This document shows positions 9,861-21,578 of a DNA stretch of 64,000 nucleotides, one piece after another; the stretch's first letter is position 1; every line of letters starts with the position of its first letter. Under the pieces are notes generated by a model, which saw nothing but the letters and a program-made list of their open reading frames with translations, had not been told where the DNA came from and ran no database searches. Made by a program: the position numbers and the translations under genes. Origin of the DNA: Endocalyx cinctus (lineage: Eukaryota > Ascomycota > Sordariomycetes > Amphisphaeriales > Apiosporaceae); contig BCKC01000012.1 of the NCBI GenBank assembly GCA_001600455.1, positions 1 to 64,000 of the forward strand. The letters are read 5' to 3'.

Positions 9861-12324
9861 TTAAGGGGTTTATTAGTATAATAATAACTTGTATATAGGA
9901 AAATGAGCTCGTAAGGTATTTAACTTAATCATTCAAGTTAGAGATACTTTATAGTGTAAATATCCATAGATCCATCTCCACCGGCGTCTTGACTCGTGCC
10001 TTATCCCTAGATCCCACTAATCTTGTCATTTAAGCTACCGCTTTCAACACGTAAAGTTACATTTCTGAAATTCCTGGCTTATGTATTAAAGATTCAAATC
10101 GATACTCTGTATCCAACAGAGAACTTTTTAAATTAGGCACTACACAGATATGAATATGCTGGTATCTTGGTTCCATAACATAGGGTTTGCGGCTATTTTT
10201 AAATTGTAGTAAAGATATACATCTACAGTATTTGTGGCGGAGAAGTGGAACTGAGCGGGGCCTAGTATCGGAAACGTAACATTAAGGGGTGGAATCAAAC
10301 TTACCAACCCGGTCTGAGAGATTGACCAATCCTATAATTACGCATTACCGGCTCAAGAAGCATTATTGATTAGGTGCTGATCTCCTATTCGATTCGTAGA
10401 AGTCGGTAGATCCTTAAGCCCTAATTAAATGAAGTATCTACATAATACACTCTATATGATTACCAAGCTCCCAATCCACATCCATAAACTCTAACACTCT
10501 CACATTAGTAGTACTAAATCTTAAGGTTCTAACATATATCTCATGACCCCCTTTGCCAACTATATCGGGTCGTACTCAGGCTCGTTTCATGACTAATACC
10601 ATCTATATTACCTTATAGGGCTTAGCCAGAGGCTGGTTTCAGAATGCACCACTTACTATACAGTATTGACTGTGACACATTCGTCTTAGTAACGAGATGG
10701 CCATCCAGATTTTGCAGGGCAACTAGTACCTTGATTTATTTTGACCAGATGTTGATAAAGGTTAAAACCTTAATTGTATTTAACCTGCATAGTGAAGTTA
10801 GGCTCTACTATAATTATTAGCTAATATAAAATTATTGCGTTGTTTTAAGTCGACTTCTTCTATGACTTCCATTTTCCCCAGCGCCTCCATTCTAAAGAGC
10901 GGAGAGTTTCTTTCGAGACTCTTCCGTCTTTTTCTTACAAATGCCTTTCGTCTCGCCCTCTTCCATGGCCACTAGCCTCGCTGAGCCCAGAGTTGCGATC
11001 CACTCGGCATTCTTTACCTACAGCCTGTCTCGTTCACACAGTTCTTAGGTGAATTTTGGTGTTCACCAGGCCCTGTGACGTAGAACAAGTCACGTAGTAG
11101 GAAGACTTTCCAATTACTTAAGCAGTACCATTGGATGCTAGCGGGGGATCCAGGAGCTCCGCCCTCCAAGCCAAAATAGTAGAGTTGATAGGCACGTTCT
11201 GGCCTCTGGAACTATAATTCTTTTGACGAGATTGTAGTGAAAAAATGACTTTAGGGGGACAATCTGACATCTCTATTCTTCTGTGACGATACTTGAATGA
11301 GTTATACTTGCATAAGGTGAGGGGCAGGAGTAGTTATGTTTAATTGATAGGTAGCCACGGTCAAGCTGAGCGGCTTTCTCTCAGTTGGACACTTCGGACT
11401 GTTTGATTCACCAACGGTTTGTATCAAAATAAAATAATTTTACGTATACGATATCTAATTTCACATTGAAATGAAGATGATAGTAAATAACACGAATCGC
11501 TTTGAAACTTCCTCTATTATGTAAATAGCACTTCCATTCATTCTTCCTATTTACCGCGGCCAAACTTTGAGCAACCCCTCTAGCTTGTTAAGTATCAGAT
11601 AGTAGGTCGCGCAAAGTTTTAGTTCTCGCGATTAAGAATACTATTCCAAGGATCATCGACTTGACTAAGTTAGCTAGTACAGGTTAATATTATGCTTGTT
11701 CTACACACTTGAGGGCTTCTTGAAGATACTTTCTTAGTCACGTGGTATGCTCGCGGAGGTCTGTTGGCGTCACCTGGGGCCACGATGGAAAGGCAAGGAG
11801 TTCGGTCAAGAATAGTCAGGGCGTGGAATTATATTAAATCTAACGATGGCTTTTGTCCTAACCCGCCCCCGAATGAGGTATTTATGGCTTTTCTTTTTAG
11901 CTAAAAACCCTTTCCTTCCTAGGATGTTTCCACAATGCTGATTTTTTTTTTCTTAAAAAAAAAAAAAAGAGTTTAACCTACAATGTAAAGTTTTCCCCTC
12001 AGCAAAAGGACCAAATTTACTATGATACTTGCTTATGATATCCGGTTTACTCCCTGAGGATATGATTAATTTCTGTCCTAGAGAACTATGCCATATACCT
12101 AATCTCCACCCAGCTGGAAATACGTCATTCCGCACCGCAGTGTTCTAGTCCTTGTTCAACATATGCTGAAAAGCTTTTTTTCCCCACTTTGTAAGAAAGG
12201 CTAAGAGTTAAATTTAAGTATATTCAGGAATTAATATATGAGTTTGGGCCACGAGATTCTATACAAGGTGCGCCCCTATTATAGCTACCACTCATTACCT
12301 AATATCTTATCGATACCCCTTACT

Positions 12325-12420
12325 GTGGCGGTGCTCTGTGACACAGAGCTGCTGACTAACGCAGAGCCTTAGAATACCTATAGTGTGGCGGTGCTGAAAG
12401 GATGACTAACCCAGAGTCTT
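12325..12420. repeat. Diverged direct repeat, two units
   Basis: The unit TGTGGCGGTGCT followed within about 30 bp by GACTAAC and CAGAG occurs at about 12325-12370 and 12382-12420. Confidence 0.6.
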
Positions 12421-12462
12421 TTTATTATTAGTTAACCCCACAAAGTTGTATGTAGTTAGTTT

Positions 12463-12740
12463 TCTAGTTTTATGATCAATCAAGTTATACCTAGTTGAGC
12501 AGAGTCTTCTGTTTTGTTTCTCTCTCAATAGTTAATTCCCAACAAGTCTATATGTAAGTAGTTTGGTAGGCGGGTACTTATAAGTCACTATAAGGGCAGG
12601 CTCAATCGTCTTTAGGGACATAACATCAATAAGCTCGAGTAGCTCAATCGGTTATATCACTTATATTTACCAAGTTAGCTAGTTTAGTTTTATGAACAAG
12701 TTTTCTAGACCCGAAAAGTAGAGTCTTCGGTTTTGTTCCT
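12463..12740. repeat. Diverged direct repeat pair
   Basis: A segment running from AGTTTTATGA to AGAGTCTTC and GGTTTTGTT occurs at 12463-12521 and again, altered, at 12683-12740. The copies are spaced by about 160 bp. Confidence 0.5.
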
Positions 12741-14508
12741 TAGGGTTACCATATCTCATGACCTAACTAACCTAACTATCCACCTAGGTATTACCTTATA
12801 GGTGGCCCCCAGCCATGCTGTTATAGCACATACGATATATCAAGGCAAATGCTCGAAGTAATCAATATATTTATCGAAGATCCTAAAGTTGAAGAAGAAA
12901 GGCAAGTACGAAATGACTAAAGTATTCTAAAAAGATATAATTACCATTGCGTGGCAGGTTCAGCTGCCCCACCTGGAGTACAGTCCAGTTCAAAGTATGT
13001 ATACCATACATGCACTATGCCACGCCGTGACAAACAGGCAGTCTCTGGTGCAAATGGATATAAACTCCCAATTCGATCATATTTATACGTAATATCCATT
13101 ATGAGCATTAACGACACAGTAATATACAAAGCTATAGAATGTGGATTAGGCTTACCACACCAATAATACCTGATCACAGTTTCCCCTACTTTGTATAATA
13201 GCTGCACTCCGCTCTCAGCTGTAAGGATGGGGGCAGGGGGGCGGATTCGCAGGTATTGCTATGCCACGTGGTAGTGGGACACGCAAATGGCGACTACATC
13301 CCCGTAAACTTAAGTGGGATCTAGAATATGGAGAATAAAACAAGGGGCGGTAAAATATTGACGGAGAGGCTTTCTGTTCAAACATATGATTTGTAGGAGC
13401 GCAAGGATTATATTTGAAAAGTTCCCTTGTAGTAAATTAGAAACTTTCAATAAGAGTCAATACACAACTCTAGACGAGAGTTTAGCATATTACCGCGATC
13501 AGAAGTGTCTTTGTCCGTCTCACGCATTTCCCCCAATCAACTTCATATATTGTTGACGGACATCATTTTGGGTTAATTGCTCCGAGTACAATTTCAAGCT
13601 GGTACAAGCCCGCAGGAGCCATGCATCTATATACATAATAATCCTTGACTATGGTTGTATTCCAGGGCTCGTCGAATCCTTCTATACTACAACGAAGCAT
13701 GGTAACATAAGCCTGCTGAGTGAAGAATTTTGCACGATGTAACGTTCTTGGCATAAAGGAACTCTCAACTTATGCTAATAAACAGAAGAGGTGCCACGGG
13801 CGTAAAAATAGGATTGGGTTATTACAAGTATCTATCTCGCTATCAGAGACATTATTCAGCAAAACAAATATAAGCTTCGTAGAAGTTAGATGGATGTCGT
13901 AGTATTCTGGCTGCCTGGGTATATCAGGTGTGGTTTGATACTTTGCTTTTCCGTCTGGAGCCGAAACGCGAAGAGAACAAGCGTGGATAACTGTATAAAT
14001 GACTGTCTAGTGTAGGTGAGAAGATCAAAAGTTTTTACATCTTTATGTATAATAGAAGGACTTAATGCATGTGAAACTTTCGATAGCGGGTATGATAAAT
14101 CGAGATACTGCGCCCTATCTATGCATAAGTAATTAATTTATGGGGGAGATGGATGGATGTACGGAGTACTCACTCAGTCACTTGTGAGTTTAAGTTATAT
14201 TTAATAATTGATGCCATACCTTCATTTGTACCAGGATATATATCCCTGGTATTTATTTATCGAGAATAAGATGGGCTATCAATTTGCATGAGTGAGAAAT
14301 CCTTCGGTATGCACGGGGCAGGGGGGCCGCTGAGGGGTCCGGAGATTGGAACACGAACAAAGATAAATCTCACTCAGACAACGCGCAATCTTCTTGACGA
14401 TGACCATATTTATGCGATATTTTGCAACCAGCTTACCTGGGCCGTTTCAGCTCTTTAAATTGACTGAATACCAACTGTTTTTTATTTTTCATTTTCTTGC
14501 TACACAAC

Positions 14509-16418
14509 ATGCCCGAAAGCGCACCGAGCAATAAGACTCCCATCCTGATGGCGACGCTGACTTCTTTCCTCGTCCTTCTGGTCGCAGCGTGGCTAGGGAC
14601 ATCACGGGTATCATCGCTTTCGCAATATCAAACTCAATGCCGGTGTTTTCCGGGCGACGACTGCTGGCCATCGCTAGAAGAATGGGCCGAGTTTAATAAG
14701 ACTGTCAATGGACAGTTGATAGCTACGGTGCCAATTGCTAGTCCCTGCCACGATAGTTTCCCTGGGGTTCAATATGACGCAGATAAGTGCGCCGAGATAC
14801 AAGAAAACTGGGGTCGCCCTGAACTTCACATTAAAACTACGCACTCCCCTATGGCTGCTTTCTTTGCCAACTTAAGTTGCGATCCATTTACTCCTCGAGA
14901 GGCTCAATGCGTCGTCGGTGCTTACGTCTCTTACGCCGTTAATGCGTCAAGTGCATCGGATTACCAAAAGACCATGGCTTTCGTCAAGCAACATAATATC
15001 CGACTCGTGATTCGAAATACAGGTCACGACTATATGGGAAAATCCAGCGGGGCCGGCGCGTTGGCTATATGGACCCAAAATATCAAAGGCACGTCTATTC
15101 TAGACTATACTTCTCCAGCTTACACCGGGAAAGCTATGAAAGTCGCTGCTGGAGTCCAGGCTGTCGAAGCTCAAAATATGGCAAGAGCGAATGGCCTGGT
15201 CATAGTCGAGGGTGATTGTCCGACCGTGGGAATTGCCGGTGGCTATACTCAAGGTGGCGGAACGAGCCCTTTGGGATCGAAGTTCGGACTTGCCGCAGAT
15301 CAAGTGCTAGAGTGGGAGGTTGTGACCGGAAGAGGCGAACTTCTGACCGCGACACCTACCCAAAATTCAGATCTGTACTGGGCTCTCTCGGGTGGCGGCG
15401 GCGGCACGTTCGGCGTCGTTCTTTCTATGACTGTCAAGCTGTATCCAGATGAACCGACGGCCGGCGCTTCGCTTACTTTAGTCGAATCATCCGATACCTA
15501 TTGGGATTTTATTCAAGTGTTTTTGACGAATTTGCCAACCATTATAGATGCCGGCGCCACCGTCGTCTTCCAAATCATACCGGGGAATATGTTCCTGATG
15601 CCACAATCATACTTCCCGGGAGGAACCGCACAGGACCTCGAACGGCTCTTCGAACCTACCCTTTCAGCCCTAAATAAGAGCGGAATATCCTACCGTTAGT
15701 ATTTTATCTCATGGCCATTCTTCATCCCCGCTCGCTAATGCGTCTGATCCTTTTCTCTTTAACTTGACTAACGCTGTTTCAATAGAATGGACCACTAGTG
15801 ATTTTTCAGTTTTCCAAGACGCCTTCACTACGCTAAATCCCGATATGCCCATTGCGGAAGTCAACCTAGGCGGCCGCCTCATCCCGCGTTCTCTTGTTGC
15901 GTCCGATGAGGCGGCTACTCCCCTCGTCGGCGCTATCAAGTCTATCTTGCTTAACAATGCGATGGTGGCTTCCGTCGCAATGAATGTTAACCGTCCACCG
16001 ACATCTCCAAATTCAGTGCACCCTTTGTGGCGCGAAACGGCATTCCTGGCTTTTATCGGCACGTATGTCCTCCCCCCAACCCTAATAGCACTATAACTCT
16101 GTAGTCAGTTCAGAAGCTAAGTTTTTTTAAATTAGCGTGTACGATCGATATAATATGACAAACAATATTTTAGACCAAGAAAAAGTCACCAACGTTCTCG
16201 ACCCAGCTCTAGAAGAAATTACACCAGGAGGAGGGGCGTATATGAGCGAGGGGGACATCCATCAGCCAGATTGGCAATACGCATTCTTTGGCACGAATTA
16301 TCCCAGGCTGGCTGCTATTAAAAAATTGTACGACCCGGACGATATCTTTTGGGGCCCAACGGCGGTAGGAAGCGAAGGTTGGGAGCCTGCTGATGACGGT
16401 CGTCTTTGCAGGGTTTAA
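14509..16418 (+). CDS. FAD-linked oxidase (berberine-bridge type), secreted or membrane-anchored
   Basis: A flavin oxidase of the PCMH/BBE family, which typically oxidises or cyclises small metabolites. Exons 14509-15694, 15786-16062 and 16136-16418 join in frame to 581 aa; the introns (91 and 73 nt) have GTTAGT and GTATGT donors. The Met at 14509 begins an N-terminus with a hydrophobic segment of about 25 residues, probably a signal peptide or anchor. The FAD domain has RNTGHDYMG (His 173) and GDCPTVGIAGGYTQGGG (Cys 237), the two positions used for bicovalent FAD attachment in this family, plus SGGGGGTFGVV. The BBE domain near the C-terminus has GGGAYMSEGD and YDPDDIFWGPTAVGSEGW. The Asn-rich N-terminal half suggests glycosylation. 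It is intact, unlike the genes nearer the telomere. The substrate cannot be read from sequence; a specialised-metabolite pathway is inferred from neighbours. Confidence 0.93.
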
Positions 16419-17065
16419 AAATAGTGAGCTCGTGAAACCAACTCTGTTAAAACATAGTAATTACAGTTTCTTTTCTTCTAAATAGTAAACGAGTTTACAT
16501 GCCACGGAAGGCCTAAAATTTTACGTAAGTCTAGTAAAATAAGGAAGGGTAAGCCTTAAACGTGGCTGGAGTCAGGGAACCATGAGGTTAGCGGGGATCT
16601 TACAAGTAACCTATCGATTAATTCCGATTACTGTTCACACGCCGAAGATGTAAATTATATAGTATTTAAAAACAAAGTAAGGGGTGGCAAGGACTAATGA
16701 AACCCCTTTTGAAGTATCATCAATATTACCTTAGTTAAGTTGAATTACACCAACGCTTTTACACCAATACCTTGAGTCGATTTTTTTTTTTTTTTTACAA
16801 AAAACTAAATGACAATCAATATTTAATTAATATCATCTCCTTTATAGTTGGAAGATATGTCAGGGAAGATATATCTAGCCCCTGAAATAAATAATTTCTA
16901 ACCACGACCTTTTTCTCTTGTCTCTATCTACGGTAAATGCTCAGGTTAAAACTTTGGATAGATGTGTTGCGTCGATTTTTGGAGATCTTTCTGAGAACAG
17001 AAAATATCAATAGTAAGGTATTATAAGAGTTATAAGTATCAAGACAAAATCAAATACTGACTTCC
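16419..17065. other. Spacer between convergent genes
   Basis: AT-rich, with a T18 run near 16779-16796. No gene is seen. It separates the 3' ends of the oxidase and the minus-strand reductase. Confidence 0.6.
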
Positions 17066-18088
17066 TTAGTTTAGTAAAACTACCACTTTACGCGGTGGCG
17101 CTTCGTTGTTCCCATTCTTTAAGTCCATCGCCATCTGTATGTTTTCAAGCCCAGTTCCTGCAACGAAAGGCTCCGGCGCTGGGACATATGTTTCCGCCTT
17201 CAGTGCCTTCGGTAAAAAGTCCTCATACATTGCTTTGGCTACATAATTATCCGAAATAGACGGCGAGTAAACTTTAGCCAGAGTAATTCCTTCTCGTGGA
17301 GTGGCACCGTTGGTGATAGCAGCAGCCACGAACTTGATCCCTTCGCATCTCCAAACGTACTCGATACACGGAGCGTCTCCCGACCCGACCGCTACAAACG
17401 CCCCAGCTATTCTCTTACCCTCGGTAGCCTCTACCATATAGTCGACTACGGAAGGGTTCTTGTAATCGAAGACTTGGCTCGCGCCTAGCTTCTTGACCAT
17501 CTCGAAATTCCTAGGCGATGCTGTGGCGATAACCTCATATCCTGCCGCAACGCCCAGTTGTACGGCATTGCACCCGACGCTGGAAGAAGCGCCCCAAACA
17601 AGCAAGACCAGTCCCACGGGGTCACGTCGCGGCTCAGTGGGAAGTTGCAAGTTGAGAAATTCGGGCTGGAACAGGCCTGCAGCGGCAGTAGACAATCCGG
17701 TAGGAATAACCACGGCTCTCTGAAATGAGAGGGTGTCTGGAATCTCACTTGTCATGCTGACATCTAGGAGCGTGTAGTTCTGAAACCCCTTCTCCTCGCT
17801 TCGGTTCGATGGGAAATTTGTATTTCCGATTACGCGCTGACCTTCTGTAAAACGAGTTACGTTCGGTCCCAAGGTCATAATCTCGCCGGCGACATCCTCG
17901 CCGAAAATTGTTGGGTATTCGCGCGGGTACATCGCCAGCTCTTGCAGTTTAGCATCTATAGGATTTATAGCGACGGCATGATTTTTAATCAGGATCTGGT
18001 TCGGCCCGGGGACACCAATTGGTGCCACTTGAACTTGCAAGGGCCGGGACCTAGAGCCAGCTATCCATGCAGCTTTGTTAGAGAACAT
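17066..18088 (-). CDS. MDR-family NADPH oxidoreductase (zinc-independent, enoyl reductase-like)
   Basis: A single-exon 340-aa medium-chain dehydrogenase/reductase. The GroES-like N-terminal half has NQILIKNHAVAINPIDAKLQ and FGEDVAGEI. The Rossmann half has LLVWGASSSVGCNAVQLG and GYEVIATASPRN, the NADPH-binding pattern of the quinone/enoyl reductase branch. No structural zinc cysteine cluster is visible. The C-terminus PPRKVVVLLN is a normal ending for the family. Homologues are found both in polyketide clusters, as trans-acting enoyl reductases, and as stand-alone quinone reductases. It may be a functional counterpart of the broken reductase at 6027-7172, though the two are clearly different proteins. 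It converges on the FAD oxidase. Confidence 0.9.
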   Translation of the reverse strand: MFSNKAAWIAGSRSRPLQVQVAPIGVPGPNQILIKNHAVAINPIDAKLQELAMYPREYPTIFGEDVAGEIMTLGPNVTRFTEGQRVIGNTNFPSNRSEEKGFQNYTLLDVSMTSEIPDTLSFQRAVVIPTGLSTAAAGLFQPEFLNLQLPTEPRRDPVGLVLLVWGASSSVGCNAVQLGVAAGYEVIATASPRNFEMVKKLGASQVFDYKNPSVVDYMVEATEGKRIAGAFVAVGSGDAPCIEYVWRCEGIKFVAAAITNGATPREGITLAKVYSPSISDNYVAKAMYEDFLPKALKAETYVPAPEPFVAGTGLENIQMAMDLKNGNNEAPPRKVVVLLN

Positions 18089-19147
18089 TGATTAGTGATC
18101 TTTCTAATCAAATAGATAGAACTTAGACGTAGGTAAAGAATAATGCGAGACAATGCTTATAATTTTAAAACTTGTTGGATTGTAATTATATATTGACATA
18201 AATTATAAAATTTGATTATTAATAGAGATCAATATACTCTTTAACATTGTTTATCAACCTACCGGCTATCCCGCATCTATTATCCGCCTCGTGAGATATT
18301 ACCGGTCCTGCTACAGGATGCGCGATGGATTTTTGATAACTGCTGGTTTTAAAAATGCACTGTAACATTCCGGAGATCTAGCTAATTTATCTTACGGAAG
18401 AGGAAAGTAGATAAATTTGGATTAACTGACTAACCATAGTGGGTAGCGGCGTTGAAGAATGGGCTCGTGATTACTCCACGCATCATCTGCTTGGTGTCTA
18501 CTATCAACACGCTGGCAGACTGGCAGCTGGATAAGAAACTGACCAGGGGTTCTTTTGTTTTTTGTCTCAATTTCTTACATATTACTTCGTCTCCACATTC
18601 TCCTCCGCGCTTTCCGGTCTATCTCTATTTCATATCGTAAGATTATTTAAATTTGGTGGTGTCGGTAAGCTTACGCTCCATAACATGAAATATTATAGAA
18701 GAACCGGAAAAAGAAAGTCACGGTCTGGCTATATTCAGACCTACTCAGTTTATCTTATAGACTACCTAGTGAATCAATAGAGCCCATCCTCGTCAAATAT
18801 CAGGCAATAAAACAAGCAATGTGTGAAATGTGATACTGATAAGAAAGAAGAAAAAAAAAGAGAGACGCAATAGAGAAGGGTTTTGGAGACTGTCATAAAT
18901 AGGTTTAAGTTTTACTTAAGCGATCTGGGAACGCTCGTTTTTGATTTGTGACTATCTCACCTAAGTTGAATATTTACATGATTGGAGGCTGTCAATGTTT
19001 GCCAAATCACCGCCCAATTCAATGAAATATACAAAAAGGTTAATTACCGTACTGAAGTGAGCGGCCAAGTAAATTACCTCAAAAGCATGGGTGAGAATAT
19101 ATATAAATATAATATATCATCCACGAGCCTCCGCGCAGCAGATTTTC
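18089..19147. other. AT-rich spacer
   Basis: Short open stretches (18452-18780 and 18982-19164) show no domain or plausible composition. No gene is supported. Confidence 0.55.
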
Positions 19148-20673
19148 TCATAGACTGTACCTAAATTGAAGATCCTCCTTGTCCGTCAAGTCTGTCGCGG
19201 GAGCTCCATACATATCTAGGACGACTTCTCTGGGCGTTTCCCCAGCATAAATACCACTTTCATTCGCAAGTATATCTCTTCTCGCGTTGTCCCTTACACA
19301 TACCAAGCGATATGCGATAACTACTAAGAAAAGTAGACCCCAAGTAACAAGAGCTGTGACGACACCTTTAAAATACCGAGGCTTATCTGTCCATAGCTGA
19401 GGTGCGGCTATGCAGCCCGCGCAATAGCCAATAAAGAACATACAGCCCACAACGGAGCGCTTGGTGTTACCTTTCGCATTCGAGGCGGTTAAGGATAGGA
19501 GCGGTGAAAATACGGCCGTGATACATGATGCCTGCGGTCAAGGGGAAGTATGGTCAATTGAATTTTCGTGTAATTATCCAGGAATTCGAATCTGACATTC
19601 AATACTTACGAGCCAAGAAGCTATGATCATGCCCCATCCAGCTTCCAGTGATAGTTTCAAAAGGAACACGTTACCAATGAGCGGTGGGATGATCAGCACG
19701 AGTACCACGAGATTTCGATTATGGGGGAAAAGCCAACAGCCAAAGACACCGATCCATAATAGTAGGACTTGGACGGCGCCAGATGGTGCAGTGTATAGCA
19801 TTGTTTGGAACTTATCATAGCCTATATTGCTGATAACCAGCGATGCGAACTGATACAATACCATCAGCTTCAAGTTTATCGAAAGGAGTTATGCGAGTAC
19901 TTGCGGTAAGAACTGGCGATTGAAGAGTAACTAGGACGCCGAAAGAGAAGACGAACCACGTCTTTACATCCGTCAATGCCTCACGTAGCTGTTTCAATGA
20001 GAAGGACGCTTTGTCACCACCCTCCCGATCCTTAGCCATGCGAAGAGACAAGACTTGTCTCTCCCGAGAGTCGAGGAACCAGGCATCTTTCGGTCCATTC
20101 GGCATCAGAATGCAAAAGCCGATGCCAACTGCGGAAGTTAAAGCCCCACATACCAAGAACAGAGTTCTCCAGGAATGTAGTGGAAGGGCGGTGTCCTTAC
20201 CGATGCCATACATCAGTAGACAACCTATGACCTGCGCGAATCCGTTCATTGAGATCCAAATACTGAAAAAAAAGTTGGGTATAAGTTTTTGCTTCAATTA
20301 ATTCAGGACATCAAAACTCACGCTGTTCTGAGAGCATGTTCGCTTTTTTGATACCAGATGGATGTCATGGTGACGAATGCAGGGGATACTGCGCCCTCGG
20401 CAAATCCAAGAAGAAACCGAGCGGTAGCAAAACCTGGAAATCTTTGTGGTGCTGCTAGTGACATACAAACAAAACCCCATATGATACTATTCTACTTGAT
20501 TAATAGGCATATGGGAAGGTAATTAGTGTGGTACGTAAGGGCTCTTACATAGTGGCTCCAACGAATTTTGTTAGAGGGAACCTGGACATAAGGTAGATGA
20601 AAGGGTACTCAGCAATGAGCTGACCTATATTAAAATGACATAGTCAGAGCATATAAAATAAAATAAGGAATTC

Positions 20674-20704
<31 letters not shown>

Positions 20705-21094
20705 GTTTTTCATACCAAGATAGAAGATAGAGGAGCACCACGAATATTGCACACTCGACATTTTGAGATCAGTAATTAAACCGAAGACCTGGAATTATTA
20801 TAATCAGATAAGAAGAAGAAAAAGACTAATCAAATTTTGTATTAGATATTATCAACGTACAGCTGCGTAGCTCAAACTCTGCTTGTCAAGATACTGTAAA
20901 AAGAAGACTAAACACATCATTGGTAAGATGGTACGGTCAATCTTGCGTAAAACCCCTTTTTCCTCATCAATCGTGTAGGATGTCTCGAGTTCCACGACGT
21001 TGTCGCCTATCGTGATGCTTTGTTGCTCTGCCCCTCCTACATCGTTGGCCGGTTCTTTGGTCCCGTGGGACTTTTTGTCAATCGGAGATTGCAT
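19148..21094 (-). CDS. MFS permease, allantoate/anion:cation symporter type (Dal5-like)
   Basis: Seven exons in frame: 21094-20861, 20788-20716, 20624-20549, 20486-20322, 20262-19905, 19849-19610 and 19531-19148, giving 509 aa. The hydrophilic N-terminus is followed by LPMMCLVFFLQYLDKQSLSY (helix 1), FGLITDLKM, QYSWCSSIFYLGQLIAEYP, RFLLGFAEGAVSPAFV and a second half including NIGYDKFQTMLYTAPSGAVQ, all typical of the ACS family that imports organic anions such as allantoate, vitamins or small peptides. The fifth intron (19904-19850) starts with GC instead of GT (GCAAGT), needed to keep SPVLTFASLVI. Intron 2 holds a T13-A18 palindrome at 20674-20704. The gene is divergent from the amidohydrolase, so uptake of a substrate followed by hydrolysis is plausible but inferred. 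Confidence 0.9.
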
Positions 21095-21578
21095 TATAAT
21101 TTATAATATACTATATCTAAGAGTGATTATATGATATCGCATCAATTTTAAGAAAATATCGATATCGGCCTATGTAAAACAATGAATACATTGATAGAGG
21201 GCGTGGAATATGTAAATACTTAAGGATGTTTATCTGATTTAATTGATGGATAATTACTTGGGTGATTTACCTTATCTACTCGCCATAGGGCAGTTCGAAG
21301 GCGCGACCGGAATATTCTAGAGAAATCTAATATGTCGATTATGACTGGCTACCAGTCTTGGAGATAGCAATTCTCAAGTACCGATCCATGTACGGGTGTG
21401 GGAAGTGGGGGGGGAGGTATGGAGAGGGGAACGACTTCGAAACCTTATTGACATATTGCTGATAACGCTTCTCTGCCCATCATCTTCATTCGTCAACCGA
21501 GACAAAAGCTATTGTAAGTTTCATATAGTATTTATTATACTTTTTATTCAAAAGTTCCCAGGTTTCGATTATCTTATC
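21095..21578. promoter_or_regulatory. Shared divergent promoter of permease and amidohydrolase
   Basis: 484 bp separate the permease start (21094, minus) from the amidohydrolase start (21579, plus). A G-rich stretch at 21399-21416 lies in it. The head-to-head arrangement suggests shared control; no specific factor site is recognised. Confidence 0.4.

Larger units (their letters stand above)
9861..14508. other. Long gene-free AT-rich stretch
   Basis: No gene is supported over 4.6 kb. It contains two diverged direct-repeat pairs (12325-12420, and 12463-12521 with 12683-12740), a T10-CTT-A14 stretch at 11942-11968 and small unrecognised open stretches (for example minus 11953-12135, minus 12941-13207 and minus 13563-13754). 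A moderately GC-richer island at about 10850-11050 may be a gene relic but shows no family. Small TA-rich drift fits old repeat-induced mutation, which I cannot quantify. Confidence 0.5.

Noticed and set aside
10840..11050. GC-richer island that might be a gene relic
   Set aside because: A short open piece starts MTSIFPSASILKSGEFL but stops quickly, and no family or splice pattern could be supported.
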